DNA of 64,000 bases, taken from assembly GCA_907165065.1 (NCBI GenBank), contig OU015524.1, positions 59,561,295 to 59,625,294 on the forward strand, in the 5' to 3' direction. The translations under genes and the position numbers were made by a program. The notes beneath the pieces were generated by a model. That model was not told the DNA's origin, searched no databases, and saw only the letters and a list, made by a program, of their open reading frames with translations. Source of the stretch: Caprimulgus europaeus. Lineage: Eukaryota > Chordata > Aves > Caprimulgiformes > Caprimulgidae. Below, one piece after another: positions 34,310-47,200 of the stretch (its first letter is position 1; each line of letters starts with the position of its first letter).

Positions 34310-37300
34310 AAGTAGTTGGAAATTCTGTATCCTGGAGCTTGAAAAGTTTCCTGGCTCCTGCAGTCTGATTTTCCAGGAAAATGGACAAGCTAAACCCTCC
34401 AACCATTCAATTTGCTGTTTTTCTTAAAATTATGGTATTCAAAATAATGCCAACAGTGTCAAATGTTACCCCTCCCTATGGGAATTTGAGACAGGAGCCA
34501 AAAATACATTGTCACAATGTGCATTACCTGAGAAATTCACTAAATTAAAAAGGCTAGTGAAGAAGTAAGTATCTCACTGTTTTAAATCAGTAGGATAGAG
34601 TCTTCTTCCCTTCCCAACTTTGGCCTGTTGGTTTCAGAAACATCAGCAGTGACGCTGATTTAGTCATCTGCATTCTGCAGGCTTTAATGGGATGCCAGCT
34701 CCTGATTTTATCCACAAGTTTCTTGATAGACTGCCTATTTCAGCAGAAATTACTGTTGTCAGCTTAGTCTTCGGGGTGTTAAAATCATCAATGTCACAAT
34801 GTCACAATGTTCTAAATATGTGATGCAAAATGTGACATCCAAAGAGAAGAGCTCAGGGTGTGTAACATTTTGCAAAAATTTACCATCATTCAAATGCTAC
34901 AGGATTTGCAGTGAAATGAAGACTGGAAGAGGGGAAGAGGAAACCTTTCTGTATTATAAAGAACAAAACACCACAATGGAGTTTGAAGGTGCAAATCAGG
35001 CTATAACGAAACATGAGTGTGCATGCTTTCAACACCAAAATGACTTACTGGCTGCTAATTAAATCTCACTGCAAATGGGATTTCATTTTTATTTTTTGAT
35101 GGAAAAAGTGGTTTTATTACATTTACTTGGCTGACAGCCAGGAATACAGCTCAATACGAATCAAGCAAAGTTAAAGGCCTTCTGCAGCAACATATGGCTT
35201 GTTTGGGAAGTATGAGTCATAAATGAAACCAGATGCAAGAAGGTAGCAACTGTCCTTAGGCAGATGCCAATATTGTTATTTCTGATGTCTCCACCTCATT
35301 GTGAAAAATTTACAAGTGCATATTAGTGAACAGTTTTTTCCAGCACAAATTGTCTGTTTCAAAGCCCTTCGATGGCATAGGTCCACGCAGTCTGCTCACA
35401 CAGCTAGTTCATACCTTACACGAGCTGTTTTCTTCTTATGACTTACTACAACATGATTCCCAGTGCTGCTTGTTTCTCTCCTGGTTTCAGGGCGTTTCTT
35501 GACATATACAGGGCTGGACTTCAGTTTGTTCTCCAAGTCCTATATAAATGCAGGCTGGTAGAAGTATGTCCTTGCCCAGGAGTAAACCCTATGGATGCTT
35601 CATAACTGCATCCTGCGCATATCTGTGAGGAGAATGCATGTGTGTATCCAACCTAAGTGCCAAGAAAATGACAACGGGCATGGGGAGGGGAGCCATCGAG
35701 GCTGTCTTCTGCTGAGAGCTTCAACTGCCTGTAGCGCGGCAGTGGGTAAAGAGGGGAGGACTGGAGCTGCAGTGGGTGTGGGCAGACTGGGGGCATTTCA
35801 GCACCATTAGCAGGGCCACCAGCTCTTTGCCTGCAGGCTGCTGGTGTTGCTGCGTGTCAAGGGCTTTCTGCAACCACATGGAGAGCTACATGCCAGTGCA
35901 TCCATTGCTGTGTTATGCACCCACAGCATAGGTGTGCTTTTAGCACAGAGGCCCAAAGTTTTTAAGAGTTTGACTCTTGAGCCCTAGAGATCATTTTCTT
36001 TTTGCCAGAGTCTTGTGTCCATATTTCACCCTGTTTCTGTTGTTATTCTCCTAACTTCTCCAGCCTTTCACTCCTTGTTTACCAGGTAGGATGTCGAGAA
36101 CTTTGTCAGAATTTAAGTCAGGAATACCCCCTTCCTTCCCACATAAAATCCCCTCTTACTACAGGTAAGGCAGATCCTCTGGGGCTCCCAGCTGGGCAAA
36201 ACCTAGCTAGCCCTGGTCTGAAAGAAGATAATGTCTTACCCTCTCAAGTCCTGCATGGGGAAATAATAACGTACCCTTGAACAGTGACACAATCCACCCA
36301 GTGCAAGCAGTGCAAATGCAAACATCAGTTGATAGGGTAGGCTATATATCAATCTCCTTCACCCAATGGTGGACACTAGATGATGAGCAAACAGTGAATA
36401 TCCCACTGGAACACAGTGCCCTGCTGCATGTGTCCTTCCAGCCCCAGCTCTCCCTGCATCCTGCTGCCAAGGCTCCTCCCGTGTGGGGCTTTTGCACAGT
36501 TGAGGGCTGCTGTGACTCCGCCCTGCCATAGCTCCTCAGGAGTGGAGCCCTGCTCAGTGGTGCCCCTTGGAGAACTTGTGAGGCATATGCTTTATGCTGT
36601 ATCCTCTTCCATCAGGATGTATGAGAGCTGCCCAGGGCCTTGATCATGTCTTCCAACTGGAAAGCTCAATGTTAAACCACAGCTTGAACCTTTTTGAACT
36701 TGGACCTTGAACACTGCCCTTTTCTTGCCAGGATTTCTTTATACTTAGACTATTGTATTAACGAAGTGGTTATGTGATCCCCCAGCATCTCACCTTGTTT
36801 GATTCACAAAGCTAAGTCATCTGCCTCTCTCAGTGGAAATGCCTTTGGAGCATTGGGGTCAGTGTACTTGACCACAGCCTGCCCAAAATGCCCAGCCACA
36901 GCCATATCAGCTCCAGTCTCCCTCACTGCAGTTTAAGCTACTGCCAAGCTACGAGGTATTCTGACATATGGTCAGGCTGGCTCAGCTGAAGACAGGGAAC
37001 CTACTCAACTCATAACTCAGAGGTATGCTTACTCCCTTGCTATCTTAGTGAAAAGTCAAACTACAGGCAAACATTACCTCCCAGGGTTTGCATTACAGCA
37101 TACGTGCAATCCTTTGCACTTTAGGAATTCAGGTGGCATGTCTGAGTTGGAAATGTTATTTCCTTCTTTTGCAGCAGGTTTCTGCTGGTATCTGGCATCC
37201 TAATGATAGAGGAGAGTTGTCTGTCAGTAATTTTGAAAGTGATACCAGGGACTGAAGCTAAGGAGAGAGCTGCTATTAAAGCTGTTGCTTTGTATCCACA

Positions 37301-40300
37301 GAAATCCTCTGGGAAGGTAGATGCAAGCTCAGGAGACTGCATGGACTCTGGGATGAACAAGAACCTGTCACATTGGTGGGAAACCCAAAGCTCAGCTGGA
37401 CAATGAGACAGCTTTTTGTAAGCTGAATGGATAAAATTTTGTACCTTTGCTAAAACCAACCCTATAACACACAATGCTACTTAAAAGCAGCTACATTTTG
37501 CAATTCTTGCTCACACTGATGACATCAATGGGATTACTTAAATGAGAGGGTGTTTATTAACATGAATAAGGGCTGTGCTATGTAGCATTAAATGCACCCC
37601 AGTTGGCTGGAGGTTGGGGAGTTCATGTTCATGACTAATGCTTGGTGCTCACTAGGAAGATCTTGGAGTGCCAGAAAAGGAGCTTCCAGCTCCCGTAGTG
37701 GGGGAAAGGCTTTTATTTCCGTGCATTAATCGTACTTGCTTTGCTCACTGTGAAGGAAAAACCGAGCTCTCCAGCATATCCTCCAAAGACTTCCTACCTC
37801 AGGAAGAACTGTGGGAGGTTTTGTGTGCACATGCTCCATAAGAACAAAAGACCAAGAGGATGGAAAAACTGTGTCTCCATACCAAATTCCCACAGAGAGA
37901 TATTTCAGGGGGTTGGTCCTACAAAGCTGGAGGTATGTGCTTAACTTTACACACCTGGAGAGGCCCCATTGATTAAATATATTTAAAATCATCATATGGT
38001 CTGTGCCTTAACTTGTAAGCTCTTTTAGTCACAGGTTTTGTCTACCTCTTTGTCCAAGATTTTGTTTCAGTGTATCTTTCCAAGCACAACACCTGTGGCA
38101 GTGTAGCGGGTAACCCTATTTCTACAGCACAGGAAGCCCAGCAGTTGTTTCCACACTTCCCAATTACATAACCTTCTACCATACTCTGGAGGCCAAATTT
38201 CCTTGTGGAGCATGTTTCCTGGCCCCGGGGGAGATGTGAGACTGTCCTAGCACACAGGGAGGGCTTGAGAGCACTCTGCTCCCGTGCAGCCCACCAGCCA
38301 TGTCTCTACTGGTGTAGATCCTCTAACAGAACTATTGCAATTTAATTCAACTGAGGATTTGGCTCTTAATTTTGCATGATTTTGATGAGCAGCTGAATGA
38401 AAGAAGCTTCCTGGAGCTGAGTTTTGCTTTGACTTTCAGAGGTTTCCAGGTGGGAACAAAACATATTATCGGCAACCAAAACCAGATCTGTACTTTTCTG
38501 GACCAAATATATCTGTCCTTAGACTATACATGGCTTCAACAAACCATACACAGTTGTATTTTAAAACTCTATGTTTCCATCTCACCAAATATAACATTGT
38601 GATGACAGTTGCTATCATAACCTTCAGTGCTGCAAACTCACAGTGTTACAGCAAGCTTCAGTTTTTTAAACATTTTCCTGTTGTCTCAGTGGTACATTTT
38701 TTCATGGTTGTCTTTCATGACCAGCCTAATGACAGTTTATTGACAGCTGACAATAAGGTACAAGAAAAACTGCTCATTCTGGAGTATTTGTTCACATCAG
38801 CCTAGAAACCTGGCAACTGTTCAGAGAGGCCTGGGGCGACTGAGCTTCAGGCTACAAATGCCAAAGACAGAAGGGGGCTCTGAAAAAAGGGTAAAGCTCA
38901 GTTTGCCAAGAGTCAGGGATAGGACACTGGTCTTTTTAAAATGCAAGCTGATAACCAAAAGAGGGGAAGATAATAATAAACAAATAATTTAAAAAGCACA
39001 CAAAACAAAAAAACCCCTCTAAGGAAGGATCTCTTCTTATACCAGGTTACAAATCCTATTACATGATCTTTTAATGATGTTCTCATTCAGATAGCTGTCC
39101 CTCCCAAGAACAATGAGATTACAGCAGGTCTATACGTGAGACCAAGTTCAAGCATCCAAACTTTTAAAGAGATATTCCAACAAAGAGCTGTACATGAGGG
39201 GCTGGCTGCTGCTAAAAATGGGGCCAGGTAAAATATTTGAAACCACCTCCTAACTTGGAGTGAGTTGCTTTTTGGAAGCTTTGGTTTTATTGAACGTTCC
39301 TGATAGACAGAGAAGTCAACAAGTAAACATCCAAGCCTTTGTTCAGAATATTTAAGACTAACTCAAGAGGGGAAGAATTCAGATTTCAAATGTAAAATGA
39401 GATATGGAATAGGATTAAACTAAAAAATACTGTCTTTATTTTTCTGCATTCTTAGTGAGAAGATGTATTAGTTTATCATCAGTGTCATGGGTAACAGGTA
39501 TAAGTCACTGCTCCCCTGTCAAGTACTTCTTGATAACATGAGGGGATAGGTGGCTTCCATGGTGCTGAACATTTATTTTGCTGTCTCCTTCTCTGTGTTG
39601 TACTTGTGGCATATTAGTATTCAGTGCACATTAATATTCAGAGCCAAGTGAGGTATATTAGTCAGGACACACAGGAGAAGAAGTATTGTAATATTTTGTT
39701 ATACTGGAGGCAGCTGGTGTCTATAGCAGATGTGATGATTTGGGGAATCTGTCTAAGAACAGTTTATGGGTTATGGATCCTGTACATTTATGTGATATGG
39801 AAAACTCCATTTTATCAGAAGGCTAATCTTTGTGTTGCTGCTACCTTTCACCCTCTGACTTGGACTAACGATCCTAGGAGGACCTGGCTTGCAGTGATAA
39901 TCAGTGATACCATTGCAACGCACTCATTCTGAGCCATAAGCTCTCTCCTGTCAAGTCAAACTGGTTCATCACAACATAGCGTAGTTTGGCAATGCTGTCA
40001 CCTGGCAGAGCACTGTCGTCATCAGGTAGGGTGAATCAGAAACTGATCGGACAGAGGATGGGCAATGTACCCTCTGACTTAAATTAAACCTCAGTCAGGT
40101 TATACAGCTGAGGAACAGCCTGCTGAAGGAAATCCTTAAGACAGGGAAATCCCAGCACTGTTGAATGCACATGAATTACCAAGCACACCCAAGAGGGTGG
40201 ATGAGCCAAGGGGCTAGGGACAAAAGCTGTTCAGTGAAGATGTTTGTCCTTGGAAGTCAATTAAAGCTTAAAAAAAAAAAAGGGGCAAACAAAACCCCAC

Positions 40301-43300
40301 AAAAAAATCATGTGCATGTACCTATTCATTTTTGCGTGTTTGGTTACATACTACATTTGTGTTCTTGAAGAGTTAATACATAAATCAGAGGGTTTTCTGC
40401 TAAAACTCTGAGAAAGTGAAACTCTGGGAACTCTGTCTGGAGCCCAGGATCAGGTAGTTTTCCTGTGGGTCTCACTCCTCAGGAAACAGTATTAGGTGGA
40501 GGAGCTGCTGCTCAAGAGTTTGTTTACTGACTCCCAAGACAGGTAGAGCGCCTGGACTCTTGCTCACCCTAAAAGGCTCAAGACACGCGAGGATTTGGTG
40601 TTGCAGTTGATTCTATTGTGTGGCTGACAAGGTGTGCTGGGCCTGATGTTGCAACAGCAGCTCCAGACACAGTGAGACTGATGTGCATGCTAGATATACT
40701 TGACTTAAAACGATTATGAGAAGCTACTGATCTCCTCTGGGGAGCAAGATCCTTGTCATCCCAGAAAATCCTCTCCCAAGGGACTAGGTCTCATCTAACC
40801 CTTGCGGCCTTCAGAGAGAGTGAGGTAATGCACTCATGAGTGCACAAAAGAGAGCACACCTTCATTTTAGCATGGATTTGCAGGATAAAGAGACTCTGAG
40901 CAACCATTAGGTATTGAGATAGGTTCTGTCTTTCAGAGGAAAGGCAGTGAGAAAAGGGTGGGAGGAGGTGCCAGGAGGATATGCAATGCACAGATCAATC
41001 CCTGCAGTAGCCCAGTGGAAGTGGAAGGAACCCCTGGTCGAACGGCAGCCCATCATCTTAAGCTTGGCAAGGGCAACTTTCTGTTGAATAAACATGAGGA
41101 AAAGGAGGATGTAACACTGAGATGTGATATTTTTGAAGACATTGAAAAAACACTGCATTTGCTTGGTAAACCTATGGAAATTGGCAACGATACAGAAACT
41201 TGAAGCTAATGGATCAATTGGGTGCAGTGAGGAAAAAAAAGATCATGAAAAGACTTTCATAAGGTTAAAGCTGTTTGCAACAGACCATCCCAAAAGCTTA
41301 GTGAAAGCCACTCAGCCAATACAATGGGCAAAGAAGGGAGACATGAGGTACTCTAAAATGAGAATGAGAATTTGAAGATTGAAATGCAGTAGCACCAGAA
41401 GATTGCACACGAATATGGGTACCAGGTCAAACATGACATGACTGTAGTGACATGGGCCATGCAGAGCATTGCTACAGAATAAAGGACCCAAAAGAAGCCT
41501 CATATTGGTCTCAGGTGCAGAATGTGATGTGGAATTGTTTAGCTGTTCAGATCTGGGGAAATTATGGAATTTTGGAAAATGGGCTTCCAAACTTTGAAAA
41601 ATAATCTCTGGATAGCTAGGACAATGGATATCTTTGCTGTTGTGTCATAAATGTCAGGAAAGATGAATTTCATGTGAACAAATCCAACAAGTAGTTTGTA
41701 GGCAAATGGTTTGCTGTGGTAAAGTGGCCCTGCCTCAGAAAGTGGAAGACAGAATAAATTGCATATTGCGACAGTGTTCTAGCAAAAAAAAGGAAAAAGA
41801 AAAAGAAAAAAGCAGCCAAAAGCTGAGTCTGGTTTTGAGGTCCAGGTTTAGAAATGAATTTAAAATTTTACCTTTCAGAAGGCTCACAGGTTATGGATTC
41901 TTACCTGTTTGTGCAATACTTCTGATTCACACAAACATTTTGCTTATTTTATAAAAGAAAATTATGACAACCCCAAAAGAAAAAGTGAGCCAGAAGATTT
42001 CTTAAGTGATCATTTATAAGAAAGCTGTGAAGTTCAAAGAGATGAAAATATCTCCCTTGAAAGTAGGAAATGGCCTAACATGACCCTGAACTACAGCTTC
42101 TCTCAGCATCTTGGTTAAAAAAAACCTCAACAGCAAACTTGATGCAGTCATTCAGTGATTTCCCTTCACATAAGAACTGCATAAAAAGCAGGCAGGGTAA
42201 AGAGCATTGGCACAGGAGAGGTGATGTTTGTGTTGCAGAAAAGGATCTGTGTAAGACAAGAGCAGCCCTTGTGCAGTCGTATCTCATGGGATCATCAATG
42301 GATCACGGTTTTGCCTTGTTTTGTTTTGATGTGTAAGCCTTTGCTTGAGGCAGAAGTAGGCAATCAATATTTGCTGTCAGCAGCCAAATACTTTACAAAA
42401 TGGTTGGATGTTTCTCCAGGAAGCAGCCAAGAGACTCTTAGAGTAATAAAATTCTTGACCAAATCTGATAAAGTCATCTACAGAGATGGTTTTGAAACCA
42501 TAAAGTTATTTGGTGAGTTTACGAGAGCTGAGAGATCGGCAGTCCGCCCATCCCAGTGTCCCACAGGACTGGGGAAGAGTTCACTGGGGCTTGGCTATCT
42601 GCACAGTGAAGCACTGCGGCTCTGGGACTGGGCATAACCCAGCTCTTCTCATGGGTTACAGGGCTCTCCGGATTCCTTCCTCCCTGTCAAGGGAAATGGT
42701 TCTTTGTATTTTCTTTGTAAATAGAGCAGTCAATGCCCAAGACACTCGACCTGTGCCAGCCAGCCAGCCAGCCATCCTAATGGAAGCAGTCTGCGTGGCC
42801 CAAACTGCTAACTGACCAGGCCAAGGCAGGACCTGGGATGGTAGCAGGCAGGTTGACTTGCTACAGCCTGCTAAATGAGTGTCTACTCGAAGCCATGCAT
42901 TTCCTTGAGTGCACTCCCCCGAGGTCTCTTCCCTAGGAGGAAAAGATTTTCCCGAGATGCATAAATAAATACCCCCTGAAATAAAAGCAGACGGTGTTCC
43001 CAGATCAACAGTGCAGCCTACTGGCCATTGTGCTCTAATTACCTCCTTGAGCCTACCGTAAAATTCACTGTCTCCAGCAGGAACCAGACTAGGTCCTTGC
43101 AGACTTGCTTGGATTATATACGTGTCTTTACCAGCAAAGTCGTAGTACCTGCCAAGGGTGGCTTAAATGCATTTGACTTGTTGCGGCAGAACCCATCTAT
43201 CTTCATGGAGAATTTGCAGATACTATATCAAAATAAGTCATTTAAGCTGCTTTAGTTATATCTTGGAATTTCCTTTGATTTATTCATGGTTGGAGGATTT

Positions 43301-44160
43301 GTAATTCAGAGTTTTGGCAGCTTGTCAACAGTTGTGTTGTTGAAGGGAGAGATGCATTCCACAACCTTTAAATAGGCTGGGATCGTCTTGTCGGATGTGT
43401 TTCTAACATCTGACCAAATTCCTTATGCCCACAGTTAACTTAAAAAAAAAAAAAAAAATGCAATTATTTCCACTTTCTAGGCTCTACTCTTACTTTAATT
43501 TTTTTCTTACAGCTTGGATTACAAACAAATTGATTTATCTTGTAATTGGTATGAATACAAGAATCTATGTGACAAGTTGTAGAAAAAACAATAATTCTTA
43601 GTATACAACCAATAAAATTAATTACACTCTGACATAACACTTCATTATCTCTTCTTGTGTCTTAGGCTCAGCACACCTTCTCTAGGTAAGATACTGTCTT
43701 TTTTTGTAGTCCATTGACAGTGTATTTATCAAATAGTTGCATAACCATAAAAAAAAAAGTGAAACACAATGTTATTTTCAATGGAAATTATTGTATTCCT
43801 GAAATTTGGCTCAGGCTAAACATAATTGTTCATCCTGACCAGAAAACTTCTATAAAAAATGTTTCAGCAGTGCTTCTATTCTAAACTCTCTCCTGCTCCA
43901 TTAATCTATAATTTCATTGTGTAGCTTATCATTAATTGTTGTGTAAATCAGAATATGAATATACCTTGGTTCTTTTGCTTGCTTCTTGAATATAATTTCA
44001 CCTTGATTTATTTTGGAAGAAAAAAAAACCAAAACAACTAACAACAGTATTTTGAGAGATTCTAGCTCTGTGATAGGCAATTATGAAGGAATTTGGTCAA
44101 GACAGCATCCTAAATATCTTAAAATACCCCTTGCAAAAGCATATTTTTCTGAACTAGGAG
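34310..44160. other. Intergenic DNA, no gene seen
   Basis: No protein or RNA gene is recognised. The stretch 40958-41600 has several overlapping short open frames that do not join into a protein I know; it might be a decayed retroposed sequence, but that is weak. A-rich simple tracts are at 41783-41811 and 43442-43458. A degraded repeat relic (CATCAATGGGATTACTTAAA-like) is near 37515-37550. GTCACAATGT motifs cluster at 34511-34810. Confidence 0.6.
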
Positions 44161-44230
44161 GATCCTGACCCAGCCAAGCACTTAACTCTGCATTTAACTT
44201 TCAGCACCAGCCCAAGTAGGTCACTGAGCT
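44161..44230. repeat. Relic of an ancient palindromic interspersed repeat
   Basis: GATCCTGACCCAGCCAAGCA, then CTTAACTCTGCATTTAACTT, then GTAGGTCACTGAG follow the order of one arm of a common archosaur/turtle repeat (GATC-x-CAGCAAAGCACTTAA, TTAACTTTAAGCA, then AGT-x-CCATTGA). Family assignment is by memory of the pattern. Confidence 0.5.
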
Positions 44231-47200
44231 TGCTTCTCCTTCAGCTGAAGGGCTCAGGACAGAGCTGAGGAAGTAGCAGGCATCATTTTTTGAGTCAAGA
44301 AGGTTTAATGCACCGTGGTGGTGGTGGAGGAGAAATGTGGGAGGAATCTGAACTGATTTCAACTTATCAGCCTCAAAGAAGTGAGGAATGAAGTCTGAAA
44401 TTGCACTGCTCCTTTCCCCTCCTAACGAAAGAAAGAGCAGACAGTTGCTCAAGCCGTTGCCTGGCCTGCTGAGACCATGGTCTGCTCCCGCCTCAACGGT
44501 CCCCTTCTCCTCTCCTCCTGCATCGCGGACAGACATGGGCAGTCTGGTTTATTTATTCATTCTATATTTTCTTTCCAATAATTTATCCGTTTATGAGAAG
44601 CTCCTTTTTGCCCTGTGTACACACGCAGGAATTGAAATAGGGAGGCAACCTTTGGCCTTGAAAATGTATGGAAGCAAAATAGGCAGTTGGTATCACTGGA
44701 AATCACCCTGTAATTACAACCTGAGACATTTGTTATGATTGGGCTTTGGCTTGCAGGAGCTAGCATAACCCCCCAGGCTGAAAGATAAAGGTCTGCTGAC
44801 GTTAAATGAGGGTTGCAAATTAATGTAATGAATGACTTTTAATAATAACCTTTTGGAGGTGGCTCGGTGTTGTTAGCAATCAGTCCTGATGAGGATTTGC
44901 TGTATGGGCCTGAAGGACTAGGGCAGGCACCGTCAGGGAAAGTAAGTGGGAGTGGGAGTGTCCTTGGTTTTTCAGAAAATCCCTATATTCAGTGTGTGGC
45001 TGCTGTCAGTCCCTTCACTACTCATAACTTCAAGAAGGTCAGAACTTCCCAACTATCTCCAGTGATATGAACAGAACGACTTTAACTTGTGTGATGTTGT
45101 TAGGTCAGGCCATATTAAGACAAATTTCTGAATCCTGAGTGTGATCCTATCACCTCTTCAACAGCCGTCGATAAAGCTATGACAGTCAACAGCTGTGACT
45201 ATATTTCAGGGCCAAATGTAGGAGCCATATCTCCTTTAAGGGTCTTCTTCAGAAGGGGTGTCATCCTCTGCTTGAACCCCAAAAGGCTGCAACAGTAAAA
45301 TGATGACAGAAACCAGTAAAAGAGAGCAATAAAGAGGGAAGAGCATAAAAAGGCAGAAAATAGTCTCCTCTGGGTATGCTCAAGGCCACTTTTAATTATT
45401 TGGCACTTGGCTTAAATTTAAATATACCAAAGGCAGTCTGCACAAGAAGTGGCTGGATGCCTTCCTCTGCAATGCAAGTGCAGTGTATGTGGCTGCAGTA
45501 ATGAGCAAAGGAAAAGTATAGCCCAGACCGAAGTATTGGATGGAAAAACCCTCAGACATCCTTGTTGCACTGATTAGTATCTTGACTCATTGCCTTTGAG
45601 GGAGGTGAGAGTTTCCTCAGTAAGGCAGAGTTAGATGAGCTCCTTTAATGAGGTTAGATACCGGAGGCATTGCACAGCACCATGGAGTTCCCTGGGGAAG
45701 ACAAAAAAAAAAAAAAATCTTTTCACTGCTGAGAGTCAAGGTCTAACTGGGGATCATCAGTGCTAAAACAGTAGGCTTTGAGAGCTACTAAAGCTACCCT
45801 GCCTACTGCAGCTGGAACTGGCAGCCAGTGATGGGAAGAGCTGCGATGCTGTGTCACTGTGCTCCCCAGATCTGCCTCCAGACACTTTCCTACCCCTCGG
45901 CCTCAGGCTCTGTCGTTACAGAGAGGTCCCTGTCCTGCCTGTCAGAGGTTGTCCCCGCACCAGCTGCCAGGTGCCAGCGGCAGTGCCTTGGCGGCCAAGC
46001 CTCCGCGACGGCCGGCGAGGCACAGGCGGTAACGCTAATGCAATGTGAAACCTCCCCTAGACAGCAAGGCGAGGGGGCGGAGGGGAATGAGGACACAGGC
46101 AAACAAAAAAGGAAAATAAATCAGGCTGTCTCTTTATCTCCTTTCAACAGACATTTGTTACACAATATGTGTGTTTCTGCTGCTTTATATAGCATGCATT
46201 AAATTTTTCTGCCTCCTTCATGCACTAGTGGGGACACAGCACTGAGGTGAAGTGTGTATCTGCTGTGCTTCAGGAGTCAAACTCGACAAAGGAAAGGGGA
46301 AGGTCTAACCTGTGTGAAGCTCATGACTGCTGATCTCTGTCCTGTGGCTAATGTAAAATCCCCTCAGTCTGGCTGTTCCAGGTTGGAAGCAGCCTGTGCC
46401 CGGGCTGGTCTCAGGGGGTTTTGTGAGTTTTGACACCAGAGATATGGTGGGTTGCTCTGAATAACCCAATTGGAGCTAAGAAAGTAAAGCTGTCACCTTT
46501 GCAGTAAAACCTGATGAGTGCCTTCAGCAACCAACTGGGCAAACAGGTTGTTGCCAGCTTCATGTGGCCAAAACGGGGGGCTGACTTCTAATTTAAAGCA
46601 TCACCTGTCAGGCTGCTTCACTGGAAATCTGTTACATTTCAAAAATATACAATAAAAGCAATGGCGAAAGAATAAATCGGAGAACTTGCTCTGCATACAG
46701 TGACCTGGCAGTACTGAGGCTGGGCTTTGTTTTTTAATTTTTTTTTCTTTACTTCTATCCCAAGAATTTATAGCTCTCAATATTTTTTTCTAATAGTTTG
46801 GAGTGAGTTTAGGAGTTTGAGAGTCTCTTTCATTACCACCTTTTCCTTCTTGAAAGTGCCAGACTGGTTTTTGCACAAACAACATATTAATAGACTGAGC
46901 GCTGTTGTAGTGGTAATAAAAACAAAACGAGTTGCAGCTAGCACCCTGCTGCCAGGGAGCAGTGAATCTAGTCACCAAATCTGCCTAACCCAAACCAAAG
47001 CCCTGCTCCTGCTCCTGCCTGCGACAGAGCCTGAACGGGCAGCAGTTGACCTGCTGGTAACCAGTCCAGGCAAGGCTGCAAAGCAGCTTAGACAAAGGGC
47101 CCTGGCCAAAGCACTGAGATGCAAATTTAGTTTTGGACCTTTTGGGAGCACAGGGTGAAGAGTTTGGATTTGGGTTCTTGGTAGCTATAAAGCTCAGGTG

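Noticed and set aside
43442..43458. A17 run as a possible processed pseudogene tail
   Set aside because: The sequence upstream does not resemble any processed gene, and no target-site duplication is seen.
45828..46202. 124-codon ORF in the GC-rich intergenic patch
   Set aside because: ORFs appear in several frames on both strands in this CpG-rich patch and none resembles a known protein.
46727..47158. 143-codon + strand ORF
   Set aside because: It starts in a poly-T stretch giving runs of Phe, has no known domain and no neighbouring gene signals.
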